Positions 17,551 to 26,195 of a stretch of DNA of 64,000 bases are shown here, in pieces (positions within the stretch are counted from its first letter, which is position 1; each line of letters begins with the position of its first letter). The notes under the pieces are model-generated. The model was not told the origin of the DNA. It did no database searches and saw nothing but the letters and a program-made list of their open reading frames with translations. Location of the stretch: assembly GCF_015291705.1 (NCBI RefSeq), contig NZ_CP030050.1, positions 3,348,001-3,412,000 on the forward strand. The letters run 5' to 3'. Source of the DNA: Bradyrhizobium arachidis. GTDB taxonomy: Bacteria; Pseudomonadota; Alphaproteobacteria; Rhizobiales; Xanthobacteraceae. The position numbers were made by a program, and so were the translations under genes.

Positions 17551-18333
17551 ATGCCCCGTTTCGCCGCCAACCTCTCGATGATGTTCACCGAGGTGCCGTT
17601 CCTCGACCGCTTCGATGCCGCTGCGCAAGCGGGCTTCACCGCCGTCGAGTTCCTGTTTCCCTACGAGCATCCGGCCGAGGTGGTCGGCGAGCGGCTCAAG
17701 CGCAACGGCCTGACCCAGGCACTGTTCAACCTGCCGCCGGGCGACTGGAATGCCGGCGAGAAGGGGTTTGCCGCGCTCCCCGCGCGCTTCAACGATCTCA
17801 AGGCGAGCCTCGAGACCGCGCTGCCTTATGCCAAGGCGACCGGCGTCAAGCGGTTGCATTTGATGGCCGGCATCGCCAATCGCGGCGAGCGCGTCGCGAT
17901 CGAGGCCTTCTACAAATCGGTGGCCTGGGCCGCGGAGTTCTTCGCCCCGCACGGCATCGATATCGTGCTGGAGCCGATCAACTCCCGCAACGTGCCCGGT
18001 TACTTCCTCAACGATTTCGGCTTCGCGCGCGATTTGATCCAGGAGCTGCGACTGCCAAATCTGAAGCTCCAGTTCGACATCTATCACTGCCAGATCATCC
18101 ATGGCGACGTCACCATGCGGCTGCGCGAGATGATGCCGATCATCGGCCATATCCAGATCGCCAGCATCCCCTCGCGCAACGAGCCCGACGGCGAGGAGCT
18201 GAACTATCCGTTCCTGTTCGAGGAGCTCGACCGGCTCGGCTATCCCGGCTTCGTCGGCTGCGAATACAATCCGCGCGGCAAGACCACCGATGGCCTCGCC
18301 TGGTTCAAGCCTTACGCTGGAGTGAAGCCGTGA
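17551..18333 (+). CDS. otnI: 2-oxo-tetronate isomerase (hydroxypyruvate isomerase family)
   Basis: A 260-residue TIM-barrel sugar-phosphate isomerase/epimerase-family protein. Metal-site residues are visible in IVLEPINSR (Glu), LQFDIYHCQ (Asp, His), GHIQIAS (His) and GCEYNPRG (Glu). OtnI converts 2-oxo-tetronate to 3-oxo-tetronate. AGAGGA precedes the ATG by 6 bases, and the gene begins 11 bases after ltnD. It overlaps otnK by 4 bases. Sequence alone would also allow hydroxypyruvate isomerase (Hyi); the operon decides. Confidence 0.85.
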   Translation: MPRFAANLSMMFTEVPFLDRFDAAAQAGFTAVEFLFPYEHPAEVVGERLKRNGLTQALFNLPPGDWNAGEKGFAALPARFNDLKASLETALPYAKATGVKRLHLMAGIANRGERVAIEAFYKSVAWAAEFFAPHGIDIVLEPINSRNVPGYFLNDFGFARDLIQELRLPNLKLQFDIYHCQIIHGDVTMRLREMMPIIGHIQIASIPSRNEPDGEELNYPFLFEELDRLGYPGFVGCEYNPRGKTTDGLAWFKPYAGVKP

Positions 18334-19604
18334 CGCTTTCGCTTGGCTGCATCGCCGACGACTATACTGGCGCCTCCGATCTCGCCAACACGTTGACGCG
18401 CGCGGGCCTGCGGACCGTCCAGACCATCGGCATTCCCGCCGACGACCTCGCGCTCCCCGATGTCGATGCCGTCGTGGTGTCGCTGAAGAGCCGCTCGATC
18501 GAGGCTGGCCTTGCCGTATCGCGCTCGCGTGCGGCGGAGGCATGGCTGCGGGGCCGCGGCGCGAGCCATGTGCTGTTCAAGATCTGCTCGACCTTCGATT
18601 CCACCGATGCCGGCAATATCGGCCCGGTGATGGATGCCTTACGCGCCGATGGCGGCGAGGGCGTCGTGCTGGTGACGCCGGCCTTTCCCGAGACCGGCCG
18701 CACCGTCTACCAGGGCAACCTCTTTGTCGGCGCGGTGCCGCTGAACGAGAGCCCGCTGAAGGACCATCCGCTCAACCCCATGCACGATTCCAACCTGGTG
18801 CGCGTGCTGGCGCGCCAGAGCCGGACCCAAATCGGCCTCGTCGATCTCGCCACCGTGACGCGCGGCGCGGATGCCGTGCGGGCGCGGCTGGCCGAGCTCG
18901 CGGGCAAGGGCATTGGGGCAGCGATCATCGACGCCGTGTTCGACCGTGACCTCGAGACCATCGGCCTCGTCGCCGCCGGACATCGGCTGTCGGTCGGCGC
19001 CTCCGGCATCGGCCTTGGGCTGGCGCGGGCGCTGGTGTCGACCGGCAAGGTCAAATCGGCAGCGACGAGCGCAGAGGCCGGTGCCGCGGTCGGCGGACCG
19101 GCGGCCTGCCTTGCCGGAAGCTGCTCGCAGGCGACGCTTCGGCAGATCGCGAATGCCGAAAAGGTCATGCCCGTGCTTCATCTCGATCCGGACCGTATTC
19201 TTACGGGAGCGGGCGAGGCGCAGCGTGCGCTGGACTGGGCAAGGCCGCGACTGGCCGAAGGTCCGGTGCTGATCGCATCGAGCTCGACACCCGATCAGGT
19301 CGCCGCGCTTCAGGCGCGTCACGGCCGCGACGCGGCGGGCCATGCGATCGAGCAGGCCATGGCTGATATCGCCGAAAGCCTTGTGAAATCCGGTGTCCGG
19401 CGCTTAGTCGTTGCCGGTGGCGAGACATCCGGCGCGGTCGTTGACCGGTTGAGAATTCCCGGGTTTCTCGTGGGAGTGGAAATCGCCGCGGGCGTTCCGG
19501 TGCTGCGTGCGGTCGGTGCTGGCGGCGACATGCTGCTCGCGCTGAAGTCCGGAAATTTTGGCGGCGCCGAATTTTTCACGGATGCGCTTAGGCTCATGCG
19601 CTGA
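18330..19604 (+). CDS. otnK: 3-oxo-tetronate kinase (DUF1537 family)
   Basis: A 424-residue four-carbon acid-sugar kinase. The N-terminal domain begins LGCIADDYTGASDLA (substrate-binding DDxTG near residues 10-14), with KICSTFDSTDAGNIG near residue 83. The C-terminal nucleotide-binding domain has VVAGGETSGAV near residue 363 and GAGGDMLLALKSGNFGG near 393-409. It phosphorylates 3-oxo-tetronate for OtnC. The start is GTG at 18330, overlapping the otnI stop. Length is normal. The frame closes about 165 bases before the chemoreceptor gene, which looks like a separate transcription unit. Confidence 0.88.
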   Translation: MTLSLGCIADDYTGASDLANTLTRAGLRTVQTIGIPADDLALPDVDAVVVSLKSRSIEAGLAVSRSRAAEAWLRGRGASHVLFKICSTFDSTDAGNIGPVMDALRADGGEGVVLVTPAFPETGRTVYQGNLFVGAVPLNESPLKDHPLNPMHDSNLVRVLARQSRTQIGLVDLATVTRGADAVRARLAELAGKGIGAAIIDAVFDRDLETIGLVAAGHRLSVGASGIGLGLARALVSTGKVKSAATSAEAGAAVGGPAACLAGSCSQATLRQIANAEKVMPVLHLDPDRILTGAGEAQRALDWARPRLAEGPVLIASSSTPDQVAALQARHGRDAAGHAIEQAMADIAESLVKSGVRRLVVAGGETSGAVVDRLRIPGFLVGVEIAAGVPVLRAVGAGGDMLLALKSGNFGGAEFFTDALRLMR

Positions 19605-19769
19605 GCGCAGAGCATTCTTAGCCCCTCATTCATTTCTTTCGGTTTCCGTACTTGTGCGGAGTCGTAGTTAACCACTGCTCAGTTGCCTTGTTGTTGGATA
19701 TCGGCGCCGCACCGTTTGGTTGATGACCATTTCCGGACGCGCCGCCGCGCCAACGCAAAGAGACCGCTT

Positions 19770-21461
19770 ATGCTCGCCAAGATTTCCATCCGCGCCAAGA
19801 TCATCAGTGTCGTGGCGTTCCTGCTGGTCGCGATGGCCGGCATGGGCCTGCTCGCCGTCATGAAGATGCGGTCGATGAACGCCAATACGGTCGACATCAC
19901 CACGAGCTGGATGCCGAGCGTACGGGTGCTGGGCGATCTGCGTGCCGGCGTGATCACCTACCGCAACGTGATCCGTGAGCACATGTTGTCGGAAACGCTG
20001 GAAGAGAAGCTCGCGGCCGAGAAGACGCTTGCGACCGTGGTCGAGTCCAACACCAAGTTCCGCAAGACATATGAGGCGTTGATCACCTCGCCGGAGGAGC
20101 GCGCGCTCTACGACCAGTGGTCCAGGTCTTGGGAGGCCTACAAGAAGGGTACCCAGGAAGTCATGGCGCTGTCGCGCCAGGAGGCCGGCAAGATCCCCCA
20201 CGAGGCGCACGAGCTGAACACCAAGACGGTCAACAAGATCGGGCTCGAGGCTGACTCCATCCTGGCCAAGGATATCGAGCTGAACACCAAGGGCGGCGAT
20301 CAGGCAGCGCAGGACGCGGGCGACAGTTATGCCTCCGCCTTCATGCTGCTTTCGATCATCCTCGGTGCTGCCGTCATCGTCGGCATCGGCGTCGGTTTCT
20401 ATCTGGTCCAAGACGTCTCCAGCGGCATCAACTCGATCACCTTGCCGATGCAGGCGCTGGGCAAGGGCGACCTCTCCGCCGAGGTCCCGCATCGCGGCGA
20501 GAAGACCGAGATCGGCGCCATGGCCGACGTGCTCCAGATCTTCAAGGAGGCGCTGATCGCCAAGAAGGCCGCCGACGAGGCTGCCGCGGCCGACGCCGAG
20601 GCCAAGATCGAGCGCGGCCGCCGCGTCGACAACATCACCCGTGAATTCGAATCGATGATCGGCGAGATCGTCCAGACCGTGTCGTCGGCCTCGACCCAGT
20701 TGGAGGCCTCCGCTTCGACGCTGACCTCGACCGCCGACCGCTCCCAGCGGCTTGCGACCACGGTTGCCGGAGCTTCGGAGGAAGCCTCGACCAACGTGCA
20801 GTCGGTGGCCTCGGCGACCGAGGAGATGGCCTCGTCGGTGGGCGAGATCAGCCGTCAGGTGCAGGAATCGGCGCGGATGGCGGGCGATGCCGTCGGCCAG
20901 GCCCGCGCCACCACCGAGCGCGTCAGCGAGCTCTCCAAGGCGGCGTCCCGCATCGGCGACGTCGTCGAGCTGATCAACACCATCGCCGGCCAGACCAACC
21001 TCCTGGCGCTCAACGCCACGATCGAGGCGGCGCGCGCGGGTGAAGCCGGCCGCGGCTTCGCCGTGGTGGCGTCCGAAGTGAAGGCGCTGGCCGAGCAGAC
21101 CGCGAAGGCGACCGGCGAGATCGGCCAGCAGATCTCCGGCATCCAGGCGGCGACCAACGACTCGGTCGGCGCGATCAAGGAGATCTCCTCGACCATCGAG
21201 CGCCTCTCGGAGATTTCGTCGGCGATCGCGGCTGCGGTGGAAGAGCAGGGCGCCGCGACCCAGGAGATCGCCCGCAACGTGCAGCAGGCGGCGCAGGGCA
21301 CCCAGCAGGTTTCGTCGAACATTACCGACGTGCAGCGCGGCGCCACCGAGACCGGCACGGCCTCCTCGCAGGTGCTGTCGGCGGCGCAGATGCTGTCCAA
21401 CGATTCGAGCCGGCTCAAGACCGAGGTCAGCAAATTCCTGACCAACGTCCGCGCTGCCTGA
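19770..21461 (+). CDS. Methyl-accepting chemotaxis protein
   Basis: A 563-residue chemoreceptor. Membrane segment 1 covers about residues 9-30, followed by a helical periplasmic sensor of about 160 residues (four-helix-bundle type), and membrane segment 2 about 189-213. Then come HAMP and a long cytoplasmic coiled coil. The signalling tip [20 protein letters not shown] is unmistakable. There is no C-terminal CheR/CheB pentapeptide. The ATG at 19770 has AGAGA upstream; a longer frame from 19683 adds a non-membrane leader and is rejected. No che genes are near, so it must feed distant pathways. A strong terminator follows at 21486. Ligand is unknown. Confidence 0.93.
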   Translation: MLAKISIRAKIISVVAFLLVAMAGMGLLAVMKMRSMNANTVDITTSWMPSVRVLGDLRAGVITYRNVIREHMLSETLEEKLAAEKTLATVVESNTKFRKTYEALITSPEERALYDQWSRSWEAYKKGTQEVMALSRQEAGKIPHEAHELNTKTVNKIGLEADSILAKDIELNTKGGDQAAQDAGDSYASAFMLLSIILGAAVIVGIGVGFYLVQDVSSGINSITLPMQALGKGDLSAEVPHRGEKTEIGAMADVLQIFKEALIAKKAADEAAAADAEAKIERGRRVDNITREFESMIGEIVQTVSSASTQLEASASTLTSTADRSQRLATTVAGASEEASTNVQSVASATEEMASSVGEISRQVQESARMAGDAVGQARATTERVSELSKAASRIGDVVELINTIAGQTNLLALNATIEAARAGEAGRGFAVVASEVKALAEQTAKATGEIGQQISGIQAATNDSVGAIKEISSTIERLSEISSAIAAAVEEQGAATQEIARNVQQAAQGTQQVSSNITDVQRGATETGTASSQVLSAAQMLSNDSSRLKTEVSKFLTNVRAA

Positions 21462-21485
21462 GGCGCGAGGCCGTGGAAATCCTGG

Positions 21486-21513
21486 AAGCGGCGCCCGCGG
21501 GCGCCGCTTTTTT
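21486..21513 (+). terminator. Intrinsic terminator after the chemoreceptor
   Basis: A perfect 24-base palindrome built on GCGGCGCCC/GGGCGCCGC is followed directly by a run of T (21508-21513). It begins 24 bases after the chemoreceptor stop. Confidence 0.85.
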
Positions 21514-21639
21514 ACGTCGGGGTAAGCCGTTTCGATCTTCTTCCGGGCGAGCGCTGCATATCTGGAATGCGATTTCGCTGTGCGATAGCAGGGAAGTGAC
21601 CGCCTCGTAACGCGCCGTGGTTAGCCATTTCGGCGGTGT

Positions 21640-21705
21640 TCAGGTAAATCAGCGCTAGGAACCGTAGGGGCGTGTTCCCGTGTCCCCTGATTTGGAATTA
21701 CCTGA
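21640..21705 (+). promoter_or_regulatory. Inverted repeat in the leader of the RND efflux operon
   Basis: TCAGGTAA (21640-21647) pairs with TTACCTGA (21698-21705), and the adjacent ATCAG (21648-21652) pairs with CTGAT (21687-21691). This leaves the bases TTGGAA, including the likely ribosome-binding GGA, as a bulge next to the start codon at 21708. It could be a regulatory hairpin controlling translation or a split repressor site. Function is inferred from geometry only. Confidence 0.4.
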
Positions 21706-21707
21706 GA

Positions 21708-24700
21708 ATGATTGCTCTGGTCCGTATTGCCCTGAGCCGACCCTACACGTTTGTCGTGCTCGCGCTCCTGCTGCTCATCATCGGGCCGCTGGCGGCGCTG
21801 CGGACGCCGACCGACATCTTCCCTGATATCCGCATCCCCGTGATCGGTGTGGTCTGGCAGTACACCGGCCTGCCGCCCGACCAGATGTCCGGCCGCATCA
21901 CGACGCCGTTCCAGCGCGCGCTGACGACGACGGTCAACGACATCGAGCACATCACCGCCAACTCCTATAACGGCTTCGGCATCATCAAGATCTTCTTCCA
22001 GCCGAACGTCGACATCCGCACCGCCAACGCGCAGGTCACCGCGATCTCGCAGACGCTGCTCAAGCAGATGCCGCCGGGCGCGACGCCGCCCCTGATCCTG
22101 AACTATTCCGCCTCGACCGTGCCGATCATCCAGGTGGCGCTGTCGGGCGAGGGCCTCACCGAGCAGAACCTTGCCGACATCGGCATCAACCAGCTCCGCA
22201 CGCCGCTGGTCACCGTGCCGGGCGCGGCGATCCCCTATCCGTTCGGCGGCAAGCAGCGCCAGGTCCAGATCGACCTCGATCCCACCGCGCTCCAGGCCCG
22301 CGGCCTGTCCGGCCAGGACGTCGCCAATGCGCTCGCAGCCCAGAACCTGATCACGCCGGTCGGCACCCAGAAGATCGGCCAGTTCGAGTACAACATCCAG
22401 CTCAACAACTCGCCGCTGAAGATCGACGAGCTCGGCAATCTGCCGATCCGCACCGTGAACGGTGCGATGGTCTATGTCCGCGACGTCGCGACCGTGCGCG
22501 ACGGCAATCCGCCGCAGACCAACATCGTCCATGTCGACGGCAACCGCTCCGTGCTGATGATGGTGCTGAAGGCGGGCGCGACCTCGACGCTCGATATCAT
22601 CGCCGGCATCAAGCAGAAGGTGATCGAGGTCAAGGATCAGCTGCCGGATGCGCTGAAGATCGGCTTCATCGGCGACCAGTCGGTGTTTGTCCGCGGCGCG
22701 ATCGAGGGCGTCGCCTTCGAAGGCGTGATCGCCGCGCTGCTCACCAGCGTCATGATCCTGTTGTTCCTCGGTAGCTGGCGCTCGACCATCATCATCGCGG
22801 TGTCGATCCCACTCTCCGTTCTCGGCGCCATCATCATGCTGTCGGCGATCGGCGAGACGCTGAACATCATGACGCTCGGCGGTCTTGCGCTCGCGGTCGG
22901 CATCCTCGTCGACGACGCCACCGTGACGATCGAGAACATCAACTACCATCTGGAGCAGGGCAAGCCGGTCGAGCAGTCGATCCTCGACGGCGCCAACCAG
23001 ATCGTGACGCCGGCCTTCGTCTCGCTGCTCTGCATCTGCATCGTGTTCGTGCCGATGTTCTTCCTCACCGGCGTCGCGCGCTTCCTGTTCGTGCCGATGG
23101 CGGAAGCGGTGATGTTCGCGATGATCTGGTCGTTCATCCTGTCGCGCACGCTGGTGCCGACCATGGCGAACTACCTTCTGCAGGCGCATGTCCATCATGA
23201 GGGCGAGCCGCCGAAATCGCGCAATCCGTTCGTCTGGTTTCAGCGTGGTTTCGAGAAACGGTTCGAGCGCATTCGCGGCGGCTATCATGATTTCCTTGGC
23301 CTTGCGCTGGCGCACCGCGCGGTGTTCGTGATCGGCTTCCTCTGCGTGGTCGGCGCCTCCTTCGCGCTGGTGCCGTTCCTCGGCCGCAACTTCTTCCCGG
23401 CCGTCGATGCCGGCAACATCCTGATGCATGTTCGCACGCAAGTGGGCACCCGCGTCGAGGAGACCGCCAACCAGCTCGCCGACGTGCAGAAGGCGGTGCG
23501 CAAGCTGATCCCTGGCGAGATCGAGACCATGACCGACAACATCGGCATGCCGATCTCCGGCATCAACATGACCTACAACAACACCGGCGTGATCGGCCCG
23601 CAGGACGGCGACATCCAGATCAAGCTCAAGGAAGGCCACAAGCCGACCGAGGAGCACGTGAAGGTTCTGCGCGAGCAGCTGCCGCGGCTGTTCCCCGGCG
23701 TCAGCTTCGCGTTCCTGCCCGCCGACATCGTCAGCCAGATCCTGAATTTCGGCGCGCCGGCACCGATCGACCTGCAGATCCGCGGCGCCAATCTCGCCGC
23801 CAACTTCGTCTACGCCAACAACCTGCTGGCCAAGGTCCGCAAGATCCCGGGCGTTGCGGACGCGCGCATCCAGCAATCGCCGAACAACCCGACCTTCAAC
23901 ATCGATGTCGACCGCACCCGCGCGCAATATGTTGGCCTGACCGAACGCGACGTCACCAACAGCCTCGTGGTCAACCTCGCCGGCTCCTCGCAGGTCGCGC
24001 CCACCTACTATCTCAACCCCGATAACGGCGTGTCCTACTCGATCGTGATGCAGACGCCGCAATACCAGATTGACTCGCTCAGCGCGCTGCAGACGTTGCC
24101 GATCACGGCAGCAGGCAATTCGCAGTCGCCGATCCTCGGCGGCATCGCCGACATCAAGCGCTCGACCTCGAGCGCGGTGGTCTCGCAATACGACATCCAG
24201 TCGATGGTGCAGATCTTCGCGACGACCTCGGGTCGCGATCTCGGGGCGGTCGCCGCCGACATCCGCAAGGTGATCGCCGACACCGCCAAGGACGTGCCGA
24301 AGGGCTCGTCCGTGGTGCTGCTAGGCCAGGTGCAGACCATGAACAGCGCCTTCACCGGCCTGTTGTTCGGCCTGCTCGGCGCCGTCGTGCTGATCTACTT
24401 CCTGATCGTCGTGAACTTCCAGTCTTGGTCCGATCCGTTCGTGATCATCACCGCGCTGCCGGCCGCGCTCGCCGGCATCGTCTGGATGCTGTTCATGACG
24501 GAGACGACGCTGTCGGTGCCGGCGCTGACAGGCGCGATCATGTGCATGGGCGTTGCGACCGCCAACAGCGTGCTGGTGATCTCCTTCGCTCGCGAGCGCT
24601 ACGAGGAACTCGGCGATCCCGTCGCGGCCGCGCTCGAAGCAGGCTTCGTCCGGTTCCGCCCGGTGCTGATGACCGCGCTGGCCATGATCATCGGCATGGC

Positions 24701-24887
24701 ACCGATGGCCTTAGGGCTGGGCGAGGGCGGCGAGCAGAATGCGCCACTTGGCCGCGCCGTGATCGGCGGCCTGATCTTTGCAACTTTCGCCACGCTGATG
24801 TTTGTTCCCGTGGTGTTCAGTATGGTACACAAGAAACAAGGCGCCAAAGCCGCCGCCTCATCGGAGACCCCGCATGTCGCCCACTGA
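21708..24887 (+). CDS. RND-family efflux permease
   Basis: A 1059-residue inner-membrane proton-driven exporter of the AcrB/HAE1 type. One hydrophobic segment (residues about 10-30) precedes a first periplasmic domain starting PTDIFPDIRIP. A block of membrane segments follows near residues 340-500 with GGLALAVGILVDDATV (the conserved Asp pair of the proton relay). A second periplasmic domain and a final helix block with MALGLGEGGEQNAPLG complete it. The start at 21708 is preferred over 21672 because the family begins MIALVRIAL. The adaptor gene overlaps its end by 14 bases, and no outer-membrane TolC gene is in the window. Substrate is unknown. Permease-before-adaptor order is less common than the reverse. 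Confidence 0.93.
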   Translation: MIALVRIALSRPYTFVVLALLLLIIGPLAALRTPTDIFPDIRIPVIGVVWQYTGLPPDQMSGRITTPFQRALTTTVNDIEHITANSYNGFGIIKIFFQPNVDIRTANAQVTAISQTLLKQMPPGATPPLILNYSASTVPIIQVALSGEGLTEQNLADIGINQLRTPLVTVPGAAIPYPFGGKQRQVQIDLDPTALQARGLSGQDVANALAAQNLITPVGTQKIGQFEYNIQLNNSPLKIDELGNLPIRTVNGAMVYVRDVATVRDGNPPQTNIVHVDGNRSVLMMVLKAGATSTLDIIAGIKQKVIEVKDQLPDALKIGFIGDQSVFVRGAIEGVAFEGVIAALLTSVMILLFLGSWRSTIIIAVSIPLSVLGAIIMLSAIGETLNIMTLGGLALAVGILVDDATVTIENINYHLEQGKPVEQSILDGANQIVTPAFVSLLCICIVFVPMFFLTGVARFLFVPMAEAVMFAMIWSFILSRTLVPTMANYLLQAHVHHEGEPPKSRNPFVWFQRGFEKRFERIRGGYHDFLGLALAHRAVFVIGFLCVVGASFALVPFLGRNFFPAVDAGNILMHVRTQVGTRVEETANQLADVQKAVRKLIPGEIETMTDNIGMPISGINMTYNNTGVIGPQDGDIQIKLKEGHKPTEEHVKVLREQLPRLFPGVSFAFLPADIVSQILNFGAPAPIDLQIRGANLAANFVYANNLLAKVRKIPGVADARIQQSPNNPTFNIDVDRTRAQYVGLTERDVTNSLVVNLAGSSQVAPTYYLNPDNGVSYSIVMQTPQYQIDSLSALQTLPITAAGNSQSPILGGIADIKRSTSSAVVSQYDIQSMVQIFATTSGRDLGAVAADIRKVIADTAKDVPKGSSVVLLGQVQTMNSAFTGLLFGLLGAVVLIYFLIVVNFQSWSDPFVIITALPAALAGIVWMLFMTETTLSVPALTGAIMCMGVATANSVLVISFARERYEELGDPVAAALEAGFVRFRPVLMTALAMIIGMAPMALGLGEGGEQNAPLGRAVIGGLIFATFATLMFVPVVFSMVHKKQGAKAAASSETPHVAH

Positions 24888-26070
24888 ACCTCGCTCCCCG
24901 GTGTCGCACCGGAAACTGGGCATCTTCGGCGTGGTGGCGCTGATCGCGGCAGGCCTCGCCGTCGGCACCGGTATCCGGGCCCGCGAGGAGCAGGGCTCCA
25001 AGCTGAAGGAATGGACCGACGACCAGGCCGTCCCCAGCGTTGCAGTGACCCTGCCCAACGCCAAGTCCCTCAATGCGACCATCGATCTGCCGGGCCGGCT
25101 GGAGGCCTATTACCGCGCTCCGATCTTCGCCCGTGTCCAAGGTTATCTGAAGAGCTGGAGCGCCGACATCGGCGCCCGCGTCAAGGCAGGGCAGGTGATC
25201 GCCGAGATCGAGGCGCCGGACCTCGACCAGCAGCTGCTCCAGGCCCGCGCCGACCTCGCCAGCCAGCAGGCCAGCGCCAGGCTGTCGGAGGCGACGCTGA
25301 ACCGGCGCAAGACCTTGGTCGCTTCCAACTTCGTCTCCGCGCAGGAGATCGACGAGCGTACCGCCGACCTCTCCAACAAGAACGCCGCGGTCAAGTCGGG
25401 CCAGGCCAATGTCGAGCGGCTCGAAGCGCTCGCCGGCTACAAGAAGATCACGGTGCCGTTCGACGGCGTGGTGACCTCGCGCGACACCGACGTCGGCGCG
25501 CTGATCAATGCCGGCGGCGGCTCGGGTCCGGCGATGTTCGTGGTGTCCGACATCACCAAGCTGCGCGTCTATGTCAACGTGCCCCAGAACTACGTGCCGG
25601 CGATCAAGATCGGCGCCAAGGCCACCATCGCGCTGCCGGAGTATCCGAACCGGACCTTCCAGGCGACGGTGGAAGCCTCATCCCAAGCGGTTGATGTTGC
25701 TTCGGGCACCACGCGCATGCAGCTCGGCCTCGACAACTCCTCCGGCGAACTGATGCCCGGCGGCTATGCCAGCGTGAAGCTGAACCTCCAGCGCGACACC
25801 GCGCCGCTCAGCATCCCCGCCAGCGCCCTGATCTTCAACGGCAGCGGATTGCGGGTTGCGACCGTCGGTGCCGACGACAAGGTGCTGTTCAAGACCGTGA
25901 CCATCGCCCGCGACCTCGGCCGCGAGATCGAGCTCGCCTCGGGCATTGCCCCTGATGACCGCGTCATCACCGCTCCGCCGGACGGCCTCTCCGACGGCGA
26001 TGCGGTGCGGGTCGTGGGCGCCGGCGGCAAGCCGGCCACGGCGTCGGAGAAGCAGCAGCCGAAGAGCTAG
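24874..26070 (+). CDS. RND efflux periplasmic adaptor (membrane fusion protein)
   Basis: A 398-residue HlyD/AcrA-type adaptor. One N-terminal membrane anchor (residues about 16-34) is followed by a lipoyl half GRLEAYYRAPIFARVQGYL and a coiled coil of about 90 residues (LDQQLLQARADLASQ...). The second lipoyl half is KITVPFDGVVTSRDTDVG, and a beta-barrel domain completes the protein. There is no lipobox Cys, so it is anchored by its helix. GGAG precedes the ATG by 8 bases within the permease gene. It completes the pump with the upstream permease. Confidence 0.92.
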   Translation: MSPTEPRSPVSHRKLGIFGVVALIAAGLAVGTGIRAREEQGSKLKEWTDDQAVPSVAVTLPNAKSLNATIDLPGRLEAYYRAPIFARVQGYLKSWSADIGARVKAGQVIAEIEAPDLDQQLLQARADLASQQASARLSEATLNRRKTLVASNFVSAQEIDERTADLSNKNAAVKSGQANVERLEALAGYKKITVPFDGVVTSRDTDVGALINAGGGSGPAMFVVSDITKLRVYVNVPQNYVPAIKIGAKATIALPEYPNRTFQATVEASSQAVDVASGTTRMQLGLDNSSGELMPGGYASVKLNLQRDTAPLSIPASALIFNGSGLRVATVGADDKVLFKTVTIARDLGREIELASGIAPDDRVITAPPDGLSDGDAVRVVGAGGKPATASEKQQPKS

Positions 26071-26100
26071 GCGCGGTCTCATACCCCGGACGCCGGTCTC

Positions 26101-26190
26101 GTAGGGTGGGCAAAGCGAAGCGTGCCCACCATTTCATGTGATCCGGAAAGATTGGTGGGCACGGCGCAAGTGCGCCTTTGCCCGCCCTAC
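26101..26190. repeat. Intergenic inverted repeat, family A (GTAGGGTGGGCAAAG type)
   Basis: GTAGGGTGGGCAAAGCG...GTGCCCACC is mirrored by GGTGGGCACGGCGC...CTTTGCCCGCCCTAC. It ends 5 bases before the stop of the thiolase-like gene and lies between convergent genes. Six further copies or variants occur in this window. Confidence 0.85.
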
Positions 26191-26195
26191 AAGAC

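Noticed and set aside
21621..24188. An 855-codon antisense frame under the RND permease gene
   Set aside because: His/Asp/Arg-rich low-complexity translation with no family similarity; the RND frame on the other strand is unambiguous.
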